A DNA stretch of 64,000 nucleotides from Sitta carolinensis (lineage: Eukaryota; Chordata; Aves; Passeriformes; Sittidae). The DNA lies in the NCBI GenBank assembly GCA_032173965.1, contig CM063289.1, forward strand, positions 27,057,690-27,121,689, in the 5' to 3' direction. Within the stretch, counting starts at the first letter, position 1. Each line of letters begins with the position of its first letter. The notes beneath the pieces are model-generated. The model did not search any database and had not been told where the DNA came from. It saw only the letters and a list, made by a program, of their open reading frames with translations. This document shows, in pieces, positions 14,201-22,800 of the stretch. The position numbers and the translations under genes are program-made.

Positions 14201-17200
14201 ATAATGCAAGGACACCTCAGCATCCTGCAGGACTGCTCTACCCCTAACTAAACTTTACCTCTCACAAAGTCTCTCCTGAAAAGTTCTGACATCTGAAATC
14301 ATGATTTGTATGGGAAATGGTCATTCTCTGGCTGAGACAGGTTCATATTTGTATTTCACAGAATATGCCTTATCAAAATTGAAAGGAGAAAACACAAACA
14401 CTCTCTCTTCTCTCTCACACAGACACACACATTTATATGTCCCTGTGTAGATATGTAAACATTGATAATTTTTTTTCTCTCCCCTTTCTGGCATAAAAGT
14501 CTGGAAGAGAAAAAAATGAAGATTATGTTCAAAGGATTTAATGTTCAGTTGTCTAGGCCAGCAGGACAAGCACACCAGGGAGGGATCAGTGTAGAATGCT
14601 GCAGCTTTAATTATAAAATCAGGACTTAATATTTGGTTTCTTTATGGATATCTGTTGCAAATGCTTCTCATCAACCTCTGATCTTGTTGTGAGAAATTTG
14701 CAGGAAGCCAATGCAAGGAATACTTTGCCATTCCTGAACTTTAAACTGAAAGGAGACACAGATTGTTGATACTGTTACACCACTGATATGAGCTACCTTT
14801 GTTTATGGCAATGACAGATAAAAAAAAAAAAAAAGAAAAAAGAAAAAAATTATGGCAGTCATAGGAGTTACACATTCAAGTTGAACAGGCTTCTTAGTTT
14901 CAATTTTTCACTGCAAACATTCAAAGCTGGATGCCCAGCAGGGCAGTGGACAGACCACACTGAGAATCAGAGAATGCAGAGAATATCCACAGCAGGAAGG
15001 GACCCACAAGGCTCACTGAGTCCTCTCAACAAGTTGTGGCTGATTTCAAAGGTCAAGCAGCCCAGATCCTGGCTCAGAGCTGAATGGAAAAGCTCCTGAT
15101 GCTGCCAACACCAAGGAAGGCATTGTGGGGGTAGTCAAGAATTGAACAAATGGCAGAATCCAGGTGGGGAAAGGATTTGATTTATCCCAGTCCTGCCTGC
15201 TGACCTGAGGAGGAGCCTCAAAGCACACACACACTCTTACAGGGAACACATTAGCAGGGAATTAAGTGGAGCAGTGCTTACACTTGAAGAAAATCTTTTC
15301 ATCCTCTGCATGAACTTCTTGAACCTCATGTCATTTGAATTGTAACCAAGTTCAAACACTTTTGGTATTTTTATACCGATGCCGAAGCTTGACTTCGTAG
15401 CTTTTGCCTTCAGGACACTGCTTTCATAATTTGAGTAGGAGTCATATTCAGTCATTGTAAATTCATATTTGCCTTTGGTCTAAACAGAAAGGAAAAACAA
15501 CACTTCTCATTTCCTGCACAGTGATTGTACACCTGAAGCGTGGGGAAGGAATGCAGACACAAATATACTTGTGAATTAATGCTTGCACTTTGAAGATGAA
15601 AAGCCTTGTATAATTGCAAAGCACTATTACTATTAACATGGGTACTTCAAGAATACTTGATTTACAGCAGCAGGAAAGCTCCTATCTCCTCCATACTGCA
15701 AGGTCCTCAGGCTTTCACTTAATGTGTCAATCTTATGCAAAGAAGGAGAAATCTTAAACACAGGCATCAATTAAAGTACAAATTCTAAAAGGAAAATGCT
15801 TCCTAGTGGGCAACACTCAAAAACATCATGTCATCAGAAGCAGTAAGGTCAAATATATAATATTTGAAATACAGTTTTGATGCAAGACAGGAAAAAGTTT
15901 TCACACAAAGCATGTGGTGTGCTCAGCATCCTGGAGTGCTTGGGGTATGAGGATGTTCTAGAATAGGGTAAAAATCAGCCTATTCCTACTGGGTATCAAG
16001 AACTTTGTGATTTTTTTTACAAAATGATCCAGCAATGAAGCTTTGGGCACTAAATCCACTGGGGTATGTGTGTGTAAGTTTATTTGCAGGCACACCTGGC
16101 ACGTACCTCTGGTGTGAAGCTTTCTATGTTGTACGGCTTCCTGAACCTCGTGTCCATGATGTAATGGGGAGAACATCCCCCAGCATAGTACCTGTGATCA
16201 AGGACCAACCCTTCCAAGCTGTTTGTGAAGATATTCAACCTGTAGGTGAAGCAGAACAGCAATATCTTATGGCACCATCAATTCAGAGCTAAACACTAAA
16301 TGCTTTGGCTGAGAAAAGATTGTTTTGTTCGGCCACAGGCTCTTTGTTTCACACTTCTTTATTTTGAAACCCCAAAAGAAAGCCTGGCCTCTTTCACTGT
16401 CCAACCAACCCAGGTGCTGCAGAAGAACCTGACTAACAAGAGAGCAAAAGACAGAGTTGAATTTTGACACTCAATGAATATAAATGGCAATTTTCATCCC
16501 CCAGCTGTGAATGACACCAGAGTTACTGCCACCAGCACTGGCAGCTTAGTGGCCTTTACTGGAACTCTCCAGGAAGAGCAGAACAAACTGGACCAGCCAA
16601 ACCCCCACCCCACCAGGCTGCTCACCCTGAGCATCCCCAAACAGCCACAGCATCCCTCAGAACAGGTTTGCCAATCCATGCCATCAATCCAGACTGATTT
16701 TTAATTCACATTTCTTCAATCTGGTTTATCAGCCAGAATCTTTGCCAGGTTGGTCAAGGGTCAACCAGAGGTCAGTAGATGACAGTAAAAATTGTTGGGG
16801 AACAAGGAAAGAGGTACTCAAGCAGCAGCTCACCTAATCCTTGAAACCACAGGGAGTTTTCCTTTCATTTCAGTGGATAATGGAAGGGAACTTTAACCTG
16901 TCTGCTAGAAAGGATGTAGCACTGCAGTTTGTGGAGATGAGGAGATTAAACCCCATCTCTTGCTTTTCTCATTGCTGCTGGTGGGATGAAACTTCATCAA
17001 AAAACCCCCAGGAAAAGCTATCAGCGCTCCAGGACTCTGTTGGATCTGCCTCTCCTGATTTTGGGGAAGAGGCTTGCATGATAATGACTCTGAAGATGTA
17101 AAAAAATTAACTCTAATTTTAGAACAATCTGGAAAAAAAGGGAAGTCCACTAAAAGCAAATTACTGAGCAATTGTAGCTTCAAAGAGATGAGAAGCATGT

Positions 17201-20200
17201 TCCTGTAATTGTCCAACATTATTTTTAATTTTGATTAAACTCAGAAGTACAAAGCATTAGCAATGACATGTGCAGCAGCCATATCTCCAGAGAATAACGA
17301 GAAAATTATATTTTATCCTTGCAATATGATTTTCCTTTTTCTTTTTTTTTTTTATGTAAAAAGCAATTTTTTCCCTGCAGAGTAAGAAAAAAACCCTTCT
17401 TTTCACACAGTCTGATCTAACAGAAAGTTGTCACAATCTTAGCATGCAAAAGCTGGATCAATTCAGACCTAGATTTTAATCCCCACAGAGCTGCTAATAT
17501 GCAGGTTTGCCCTACCCCACTCACACAAAGCACAAAAATTCCACCACCTCTCAATGTCATGGAAGAAATCAAAGGAATTTGAACATCTTTCCCCCTCCCC
17601 ACCAAACCAATACAGGGTGTAATGCAAACCCAAGGAATCATGGAATGATTTGGGTTAGGAGGGACCTTTACAGGTCATTTAGTCCCACCACTGCCATGGT
17701 CAGGGACACTTTCCACTGTCCCAGGTTGCTCCAAGTCTTGTCCAACCTGGCCTTGGACACTTCCAGGGATGGGGCAGCCACAGCTCCCCTGTGCACCCTG
17801 TGTCAGGGCCTGCCCACCCTCACAGGAGTGATTGTATTCCCAGTACCCCATCTAACCCTGTCCCTGGCAATGGGAAGCCATTCCCCTCATCCTGTCACCC
17901 CAGGCCCTTGTAAATCATCTTTCCCCACCTCTCCAGTTGACTCCTTCAGGCACTGAAAGGCTGCAATGAGGTCACCCCAGAGCCTTCTCTTCTCCAGGCT
18001 GAACAATCCCAATTCTCTCAGCCCTTCCTCTTGGCAGAGCTGCTCCCTCCCTCCGATCAACGTGGTGACCCTCCTCTGGACCTGCTCCAAGGTCCCCCAG
18101 GCTTTGGATCAGTTCCTGGATCCCTACTCACTCCTGGGTGCAGCAACTGCTCCAGCTTTCCTGTGTTCAGTGCTTGGCTGAAGTCACATTGGATCATTCT
18201 CAGCCTCAGGCAGGAGAGCATCTCACCTGTCGCTGTTTCAGGTAGCACACCACATGGACTCCGAGATTTCAGAAGGCTAAGAAAATTGACTCTCCTTATT
18301 AGGGGTGGCTCTCCCTTATATATCATTTTACACACACCAATGTGATTGGTGAAACAAAGGCAAACCTCTTCAATCACCCTGGTCAAACCAGAGGGACATC
18401 AAGCAGAAATCCAGAAGGAATGAATAACGTAAATATTATACAAAAACATTCCATCGTGTTTATCACACTTTCCTGGGAAAGAACACCAGGAAACTAAAAC
18501 ATCAGGCCTGAAACCAGACTGCACTCATCAAAGTCACAGGCTTACCCTTTTGCCAGATTCTCTATTCCCCAATACTCTTCCATCTTCTGGTCACATTTCC
18601 TGAACACTTTTTTGCAGTTTTTCTCATCTGACTGGTCCCCACAGTCGTCATCCCCATTGCAGAGCAGCCTCCGTGCAATGCACCTCCCTAGGAAGGGAGG
18701 GGAAAGTCACTCAGAAAACAATCTCTGATCACACTCTCTGACATGGGGTCTAGGAGCAAAATAGAAAATTCCTGGAGTGAATGGTTCAAATTTAGCTGGA
18801 GAAAACATTTCTTCTCTATCTGCATGGATCCTCAAAGTCCATCTGCTCAGTTTTACTCAAGAGCATCATAATCCTAAAACTCCTTGCTCGTCTTAGGAAA
18901 AATCCTTCAATAATTAAAAGTACAGAAAAAGTACAGAATGCTTTTGGCATTTTTTTTTTTTTCATTTTGAGAGCATAAACATGCTGTTTCAGCAGGCCTT
19001 GTATATGTTTGTTTGGTTTTTTTTCTCTCTTCCCATGCCCACAGTTCCTGAGTGTTTTCACCAAAACACTGGAAGATGGAGAGCAGAGGCTTTTCCTTTG
19101 CCCCATCTCAGGTGCTGAGCTCCTGATGCTGTCACTTGTGCTACAGATTTTGCTGACATAACCAGGTTATAATTTCCTATCTGGAGATTCTAAGGATGGC
19201 TGATAGGCTCACTCAAAATCACTGACACAAACACAAGCATGGAAGGACCCAGGTCAATTCCTGGCATCCCTCTGGCCCAGCAAACTCCTGCAGAAGCACA
19301 GATTCGGCAGAGTGGCATCAGAAGTGACACCTGATTATGTGAGCAGCACCAGTCCCCAGTCCCCAAATCCTTACCTGTGACTGCACACACAAACCCATCA
19401 CAGCGAACTCTGCTCCTGCAAGGAGTGGCTGTGACACACTCCTCAGTCTCTCTGTCAGAGCCATCACAGGGATCTCCACTGAACTGAGAGGGCTGTTCCA
19501 GGCGGGCAAATCTGTACTGTGATGAAATAAAAAGTATTGACTCAAGTGCTCAGAAATAGTGAATTTTACGCTTCTCTGGTTGAAAAACAAACTCTGTGTC
19601 GCTGAGATCTGATCTAAGCACACTCTGTCATATTAAAAGAGAAGAGTGTCAGCTCAGAAGTGTGATGCTGGTAATTTGCCTCGTTTCAAAGGTTTCTGAT
19701 CTGCGACAATTTTAATTTTACTGAGAAAGGGTTGAGGGTTGGGGGGATGAAGGAAAGTTTGCTTTTCTTTGACAGTTTGTTTAAATGAGCGTGACAGTGC
19801 AGTGCGGGACTTTGCAAGAGTAAGGAAGGATTCAGTTCCATCTCCTCTCTTTCAATTAGTGCTGGTAACGACATCCCTTGTTATTTTCTGTCAGTGTATT
19901 TACTTGCCCCTCTGTATCATTAGGGATTTTTTCCGCCCACAACACTGCTGTGAAGCAGTCAATTACTCCGTCCAATATGTTAGCCCTCCTTTCTTCCCCA
20001 GCTTCTGAGATTAACTCTTTGATACGAAGCTTCACTCTCCCCCCCAACTCCCATCACCAGTTATTTCTGCTTAAGCCTGGGAACAGCTTCTCCAACTTGT
20101 TAGCAGAGGTCTCTCTAGCAACGGGGATTTTGCTCTTCACGCTGTTGGGATCATTACTTTCATTTGATGGGGCTTCTCGGGTGGAAAATGCTGGCTGGCA

Positions 20201-22480
20201 GACGAGAAAAAACATCTTAATCCTCAGAGGCACCGAGTGCCTCCAGGTCCCACCGGGGACCATTAGTGGGGAAGGTGCCTTGCACCGATGCTGGAAGGAC
20301 AGGACTGTGTTGTAAAGTCCCTGCAAAGCCTGGACTTACACCTTCTCAGGACAGTGGGCACCCTGGAAAGCACTGGAATTACTGGGGTGGTGAGGTAAAG
20401 AGCTCGAAGCCACCTGAAAACAAAACCCTCAGTCTCACCTGTGCACGGCTTTCCTCAGCAGCAGCATCCCTCAGTTTGCCCAAGCCCACGGACGAAAATG
20501 ACAAAGGAGGTCCCACCTCCTGGTTTCTGGGTGGTCTCCAGATGACAAACACTCACCCTTTTCTTCTGGCAGGGGTCACACTTGCTCCAGGAGGACCAGG
20601 AGGAGAGGGCGCAGTCGCGGGGCTGCGGCGGGATGCTCGCGGAGCGGGCGCCCCTGTGCCTGGCCACGCTGGCCCTGGGGCTCGGGCACTCCTGGCCACT
20701 GTGTCCAACAACACGAGAGCTTCAGGCTCTGAAACTGAGCTGTGAGCACCTGGCACCTCAGCCTGTGCCTGTGTGAAACCCCACACCGAGGAGAACTGGC
20801 ATTCACCATGCCGTGCATGCAACCTCTGGATTTCAGTCCTCGTCCTGATGGCACTGATTGCACTGGCACGATTCTGCACGAGACCTGATCCCCTCCCCAG
20901 TGCCAGCAGGGGAAGCTGAACCCATGGGCCACCAATCTGGGCTTCACCTCAAACTGTGCAAGAAGCAAAACCTTCACCATCAGTTGCTGCCCTCGCTCGT
21001 GGCTCCAGATACCTCCACGACAAACATCAACCCCAAGAAAAAGCCTGGCATGTACCCAGCATTTCTGAAAACCTGGCTTAAGTGCCTCTCTTTGCACAGC
21101 AGCCCATTTTTCCCCAAGATGGCCAAAGCCACTAGTCTTAGATTCTACTCAGTTCACAAGTCATTAATCCATTAATCCCTTTCAACCCAGTAACAAACCT
21201 GAACCCCAAGTGTGAGCCTTTACTCTTCACCCCAGCCACTACTCACCCCCTCACGTGACAGCTGTCTCCAAGGTTTCCACAATGCCACAGCTAAAATGCT
21301 GCCTCCTCTTTTGGTGGATTCAGGATTTCTGATTAAATCCTTGTCCCAGACAAATGCTCCCTTGTTGCACCCCCTTCAAGTGGGGAGCTTTAGTAAAATG
21401 TTGACAATTAGTTTCTTTTCATACTCAGTTTGACAAGGAAACTACCACAGCCATGTTCCCAATTCTTCCACCCTGACAAAGAACAGCATCAGCTGAAGCT
21501 TTAAGTATGATTTAGTGCCTGGCATGAGGTTCCCATTACAGCATATTAAAAATCACATGGAATAAAGGAATTACAAAACCTCATCAGCTTGCTGAGGCAT
21601 GAAATCAAAGCTCAAAGTTCAGAGAACAGTGCAAAAATATAGCTAGATTGGAAAGATTACAACATGTAGTTCTCTGAAACAGCAAAATCTATTATACCAG
21701 CAGAGAAAGGAACAGCTCTCAGCCACATTCTCACCATTTCTGCACTTGAAGGAAACAACCCCGTGTGCCCAGCACTCTGTGGGGCAGCCAGCATGGAAGG
21801 AGGCTGCATGTTCCAACAATTCCACATTACAATACGAGCGTGGCAATGTGTCAGCTACAATTTATCACCAGCATTGCTTCTCTGAAGGTGGAAACGCTCC
21901 TGTCCAACACCAAACTTTCTCCTTCTCCTACTTCTACCTCTCACCCCAATACAGAGAATTTTACTCATAAATCATCCAATCAGCTAAAAAAAACCCGATT
22001 CTAAAACATTTTTGCTACACCTATCACAGCTCAATTCTAAAATATGAAAGTAGTGTCAGTCCTTACACATAATCCATGCATACAGTTCTATGCATTCACA
22101 TAAATGGTTCTATCTGTCGTATCTAGAAATGCAAGCAGTGTTCTGTTATGTTTTCATTGTCTGGAGCTAAGTTACTGAACTCCAAAACAGGCTTTAGGGC
22201 TTTTTAATTTCTTAAGGCACCTAAAGTATATTCCTACTCACTTAAAACTTACACTTCCACTTCACGTCTGTGTGGCTTAATACATTTTAACTTCTCTAAA
22301 GGATTTAATTCAACCTCTGCATCCTTTTCTCCCTCTGAGGGACTCAGAGAGGCTTCTATTTAATTCACTTCCATTTTATTCTGTTTTACTCACTCACCCA
22401 AAGGCTCGAGCAGTCTGGGTGCCCAGCAGGGCACAGGGCAGCAGCAGCAGCAGGAGCTGGACCGGGCGCGGGGCGCGCAT
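5125..22480 (-). CDS. C8B: Complement component C8 beta chain, complete gene, 12 coding exons
   Basis: C8 beta binds C5b-7 and starts assembly of the membrane attack complex in plasma; it pairs with the C8 alpha-gamma heterodimer. Coding exons (high to low coordinate): 22480-22398, 20698-20557, 19516-19375, 18687-18546, 16239-16107, 15479-15282, 13940-13700, 11949-11821, 11109-10946, 8462-8309, 6728-6660, 5276-5125. Joined, they give 1749 nt, 582 residues plus TAG, with every junction in phase and GT-AG. Domain order is signal peptide, short propeptide, TSP1 repeat (about 57-108), LDL-receptor class A (six Cys at 114, 119, 125, 132, 138, 147), MACPF (about 160-490), EGF-like (about 495-527) and a second TSP1 repeat (about 537-582). 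The MACPF signature is present (Y325, six residues, then FGTHF 332-336, with GG at 343-344). Length is close to the human chain (about 590). No break was seen. The order and the 'QNGGS' C-terminal repeat favour C8B over C8A, C6 or C9. Confidence 0.96.
6120..6315 (+). mobile_element. Possible decayed LINE reverse-transcriptase remnant
   Basis: Read on the plus strand, KFIDDP followed by a spaced [14 protein letters not shown] stretch and a K-F/KC..L ending resembles the ADD-box region of CR1-type ORF2, interrupted by stops. The match is short and degenerate. It lies in the intron between C8B exons 11 and 12. Chance similarity is possible. Confidence 0.3.
6660..6728 (-). CDS. C8B: C8B coding exon 11 (EGF-like)
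   Basis: This is a short 69-nt exon with acceptor gcttgcttgcag|GA and donor GGAAG|GTGAGA. It encodes residues 510-532, [20 protein letters not shown], with the C-x-C-x-C and CE pattern of the EGF-like module. Phases on both sides fit the neighbouring exons exactly. Confidence 0.93.
7018..7335 (-). mobile_element. CR1 LINE 3' fragment, minus orientation
   Basis: This is the CR1 3' region in antisense: 'atcacagaattctggaat', 'ttggtttgggttgg', then 'ggccttgaacacttccaggg', 'ctctgggtaacctgtgcc' and the 'aggtggggtctc' block. It lies in C8B intron 10, oriented with the gene. It accounts for several open frames seen here on both strands. Confidence 0.88.
7882..7902 (+). repeat. (GGT)n microsatellite
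   Basis: About six GGT units follow 'gggggag' in C8B intron 10. It is a simple trinucleotide repeat, not part of any coding frame. Confidence 0.8.
8309..8462 (-). CDS. C8B: C8B coding exon 10 (MACPF end, EGF-like start)
   Basis: The acceptor is ctgcccttag|GCAGAG and the donor GAGAG|GTACCG. It encodes residues 459-509: [16 protein letters not shown], a helix with RRALDEFQ, then [12 protein letters not shown], which opens the EGF-like module. Human C8B reads SSCHCAPCQGNGVP at the same place. Confidence 0.95.
10430..10775 (-). mobile_element. LTR-like interspersed repeat, copy A
   Basis: The stretch aligns by eye with 48935-49270 and 18225-18520. Shared blocks include 'attactgtgattg', 'cactggttaaacta', 'gggacatcaa', 'aaactcagaaact' and 'ccagactaca'. 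Read on the minus strand it has a degraded CCAAT-like box, then an AT-rich TATA-like stretch, then AATAAA (10498 region), the order expected of a retroviral LTR. No gag or pol is next to it, so a solo LTR in C8B intron 9 is likely. Family name not recognised. Confidence 0.6.
10946..11109 (-). CDS. C8B: C8B coding exon 9 (MACPF, second helical cluster)
   Basis: The acceptor is catttttgcag|ACAGC and the donor CTGAAG|GTACTG. It encodes residues 404-458. [28 protein letters not shown] and IIKLK are close to the human chain. This part belongs to the second membrane-inserting cluster and the following MACPF helix. Confidence 0.95.
11821..11949 (-). CDS. C8B: C8B coding exon 8 (MACPF)
   Basis: The acceptor is gcattttag|GTTATT and the donor GGAG|GTAAGC. 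It encodes residues 361-403: [20 protein letters not shown] and a second Cys (CKALLKEIG). Human C8B has the same two-cysteine layout (VHACAKNDF...GKCRGIL). Sequence divergence is higher here than in exons 5-7. Confidence 0.92.
12382..12610 (+). mobile_element. CR1 LINE 3' fragment, sense
   Basis: This sense CR1 3' end reads: 'ttagactgggtatcagg', 'tggagtcaccaa', 'gtggatgtggcacttgg', 'gacatggtttagtggtgg', then 'gattccatgattcta', the start of the terminal ATTCTATG motif. The 5' end is truncated. It lies in C8B intron 7, antisense to the gene. Confidence 0.9.
13700..13940 (-). CDS. C8B: C8B coding exon 7 (MACPF signature)
   Basis: The acceptor is cctctcctgcag|TCC and the donor GGCGG|GTACTG. It encodes residues 281-360 plus one nt. 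It carries the MACPF signature: Y325, then FGTHF at 332-336, then GG at 343-344. The conserved [20 protein letters not shown] block precedes it. Third positions are strongly GC-biased compared with flanking exons 6 and 8. Confidence 0.95.
14963..15036 (-). mobile_element. Short CR1-like fragment
   Basis: The sequence 'cagagaat...aggaagggacccacaaggc...tcactgagtcc' resembles the antisense 3' end of a CR1 subfamily with the 'gggacccacaaggatcatcgagtcc' signature. It is short and diverged, in C8B intron 6. Confidence 0.5.
15282..15479 (-). CDS. C8B: C8B coding exon 6 (MACPF, first membrane-inserting cluster region)
   Basis: The acceptor is tctgtttag|ACC and the donor TCAAGT|GTAAGC. It is 198 nt, residues 215-280, starting [20 protein letters not shown] and including [14 protein letters not shown]. 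By family knowledge this stretch lies in the first helical cluster, which unfolds into beta-hairpins during pore formation. The codons are AT-rich at third positions, in contrast with exon 7. Confidence 0.95.
16107..16239 (-). CDS. C8B: C8B coding exon 5 (MACPF start)
   Basis: The acceptor is cttcacctacag|GTT and the donor CCAGAG|GTACGT. It encodes residues 170-214. The conserved [15 protein letters not shown] block and [10 protein letters not shown] are near-identical to mammalian C8B. The donor phase is 0. Confidence 0.95.
17634..18110 (-). mobile_element. CR1 LINE fragment with ORF2 C-terminal remnant
   Basis: This is a longer minus-orientation CR1 copy in C8B intron 4. The 3' part shows 'aatcatggaatgatttggg', 'ggacactttccactgtccc' and 'ccttggacacttccaggga'. 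Upstream on the minus strand a frame contains [20 protein letters not shown], the well-known C-terminal stretch of CR1 ORF2 (endonuclease/reverse transcriptase protein). The copy is 5'-truncated and inactive. Confidence 0.92.
18225..18520 (-). mobile_element. LTR-like interspersed repeat, copy C
   Basis: This is the most diverged copy of the family at 10430 and 48935. It shares 'tgtgattggtga', 'agagggacatcaagc', 'ttcctgggaaag' and 'ggcctgaaaccagactgca'. On the minus strand it shows CCAAT (in 'caccaatcacattgg') followed by a clean TATATAAG box, consistent with an LTR promoter. It directly abuts the CR1 copy at 17634-18110 and ends about 25 nt from C8B exon 4. Confidence 0.55.
18546..18687 (-). 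CDS. C8B: C8B coding exon 4 (LDL-receptor class A repeat)
   Basis: The acceptor is cttcctag|GG and the donor AAAGG|GTAAGC. It encodes residues 123-169: [20 protein letters not shown] then DEKNC, which holds the calcium-binding acidic cluster typical of LDLa repeats. The linker [12 protein letters not shown] then leads into the MACPF domain. The LTR-like repeat at 18225-18520 ends only about 25 nt past the donor, so the insertion sits very close to a splice site. Confidence 0.94.
19375..19516 (-). CDS. C8B: C8B coding exon 3 (end of TSP1-1, start of LDLa)
   Basis: The acceptor is ttcatcacag|TACAGA and the donor CACAG|GTAAGG. It encodes residues 76-122: [12 protein letters not shown], the GDPC and EECV cysteines that close the first TSP1 repeat, then VRCDGFVC, the first two LDLa cysteines. 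The start (YR..LLQPSQF in human) matches the exon junction known in mammalian C8B. Confidence 0.92.
20557..20698 (-). CDS. C8B: C8B coding exon 2 (propeptide and first half of TSP1-1)
   Basis: The exon encodes residues 28-75. It includes RHRGAR|SAS, a furin-like RxxR site just before the mature part, then [20 protein letters not shown], the start of the first thrombospondin repeat with the WxxW C-mannosylation motif (W62, W65). The acceptor ...gttggacacag|T has a weak pyrimidine tract; it is chosen because it is the only AG giving the needed phase, and an in-frame TGA lies upstream. The donor is AGG|GTGAGT, phase 0. The exon is strikingly GC-rich. Confidence 0.88.
22398..22480 (-). CDS. C8B: C8B coding exon 1 (signal peptide)
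   Basis: The ATG at 22480-22478 opens a frame with a basic start (MRAPRP), a run of six leucines, and a cleavable-looking end before residues 27-28. This is a classic secretory signal, as expected for a plasma protein. The donor is GG|GTGAGT, leaving phase 2. A second GTGAGT four nt downstream cannot be used because TGA follows in frame. The exon and its upstream flank are CpG-rich. Confidence 0.88.
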
Positions 22481-22800
22481 CGCTCCGAGGCACCGCCGGC
22501 GATGCCACACCACCGGCACCGCACCCCGTCTGCCGCGGGGGTTTGGGCACGCTTCAGGCACAAAAAGAGAGGCTGCCGAGCCGCTCTGCCACCCTGCAAA
22601 CAGCAGGTGACCCTCCCGGCACCTGGCAGGCTCTCAAGGTAAACGCCGCTGCTGTCGGCGAGCGGCTTTCCCGAGGCGAGCAAAGCTCTGCCCAGGAGCA
22701 ATTTGCACTTTTCGCTTGTAATGCTCCTTTCTAGGGATGGGGAGAATGAATATTTCAACAAACGAAACATATTTCAGTCTTGGCAAGGAGGAAGTGATAA
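22481..22800 (-). promoter_or_regulatory. C8B: C8B 5' flank and probable 5' UTR
   Basis: The region just upstream of the C8B ATG is CpG-rich for about 150 nt, then turns AT-rich. No clear TATA box is visible within 300 nt. A GGAA core (ETS-type, plus strand 'gaggaagtgataa') lies near 22790. The transcription start cannot be placed from sequence alone. Assigning this as promoter is inference from position. Confidence 0.35.

Noticed and set aside
14395..14430. CT/CA-rich stretch as a possible regulatory site
   Set aside because: It is ordinary low-complexity intron sequence with interrupted repeats.
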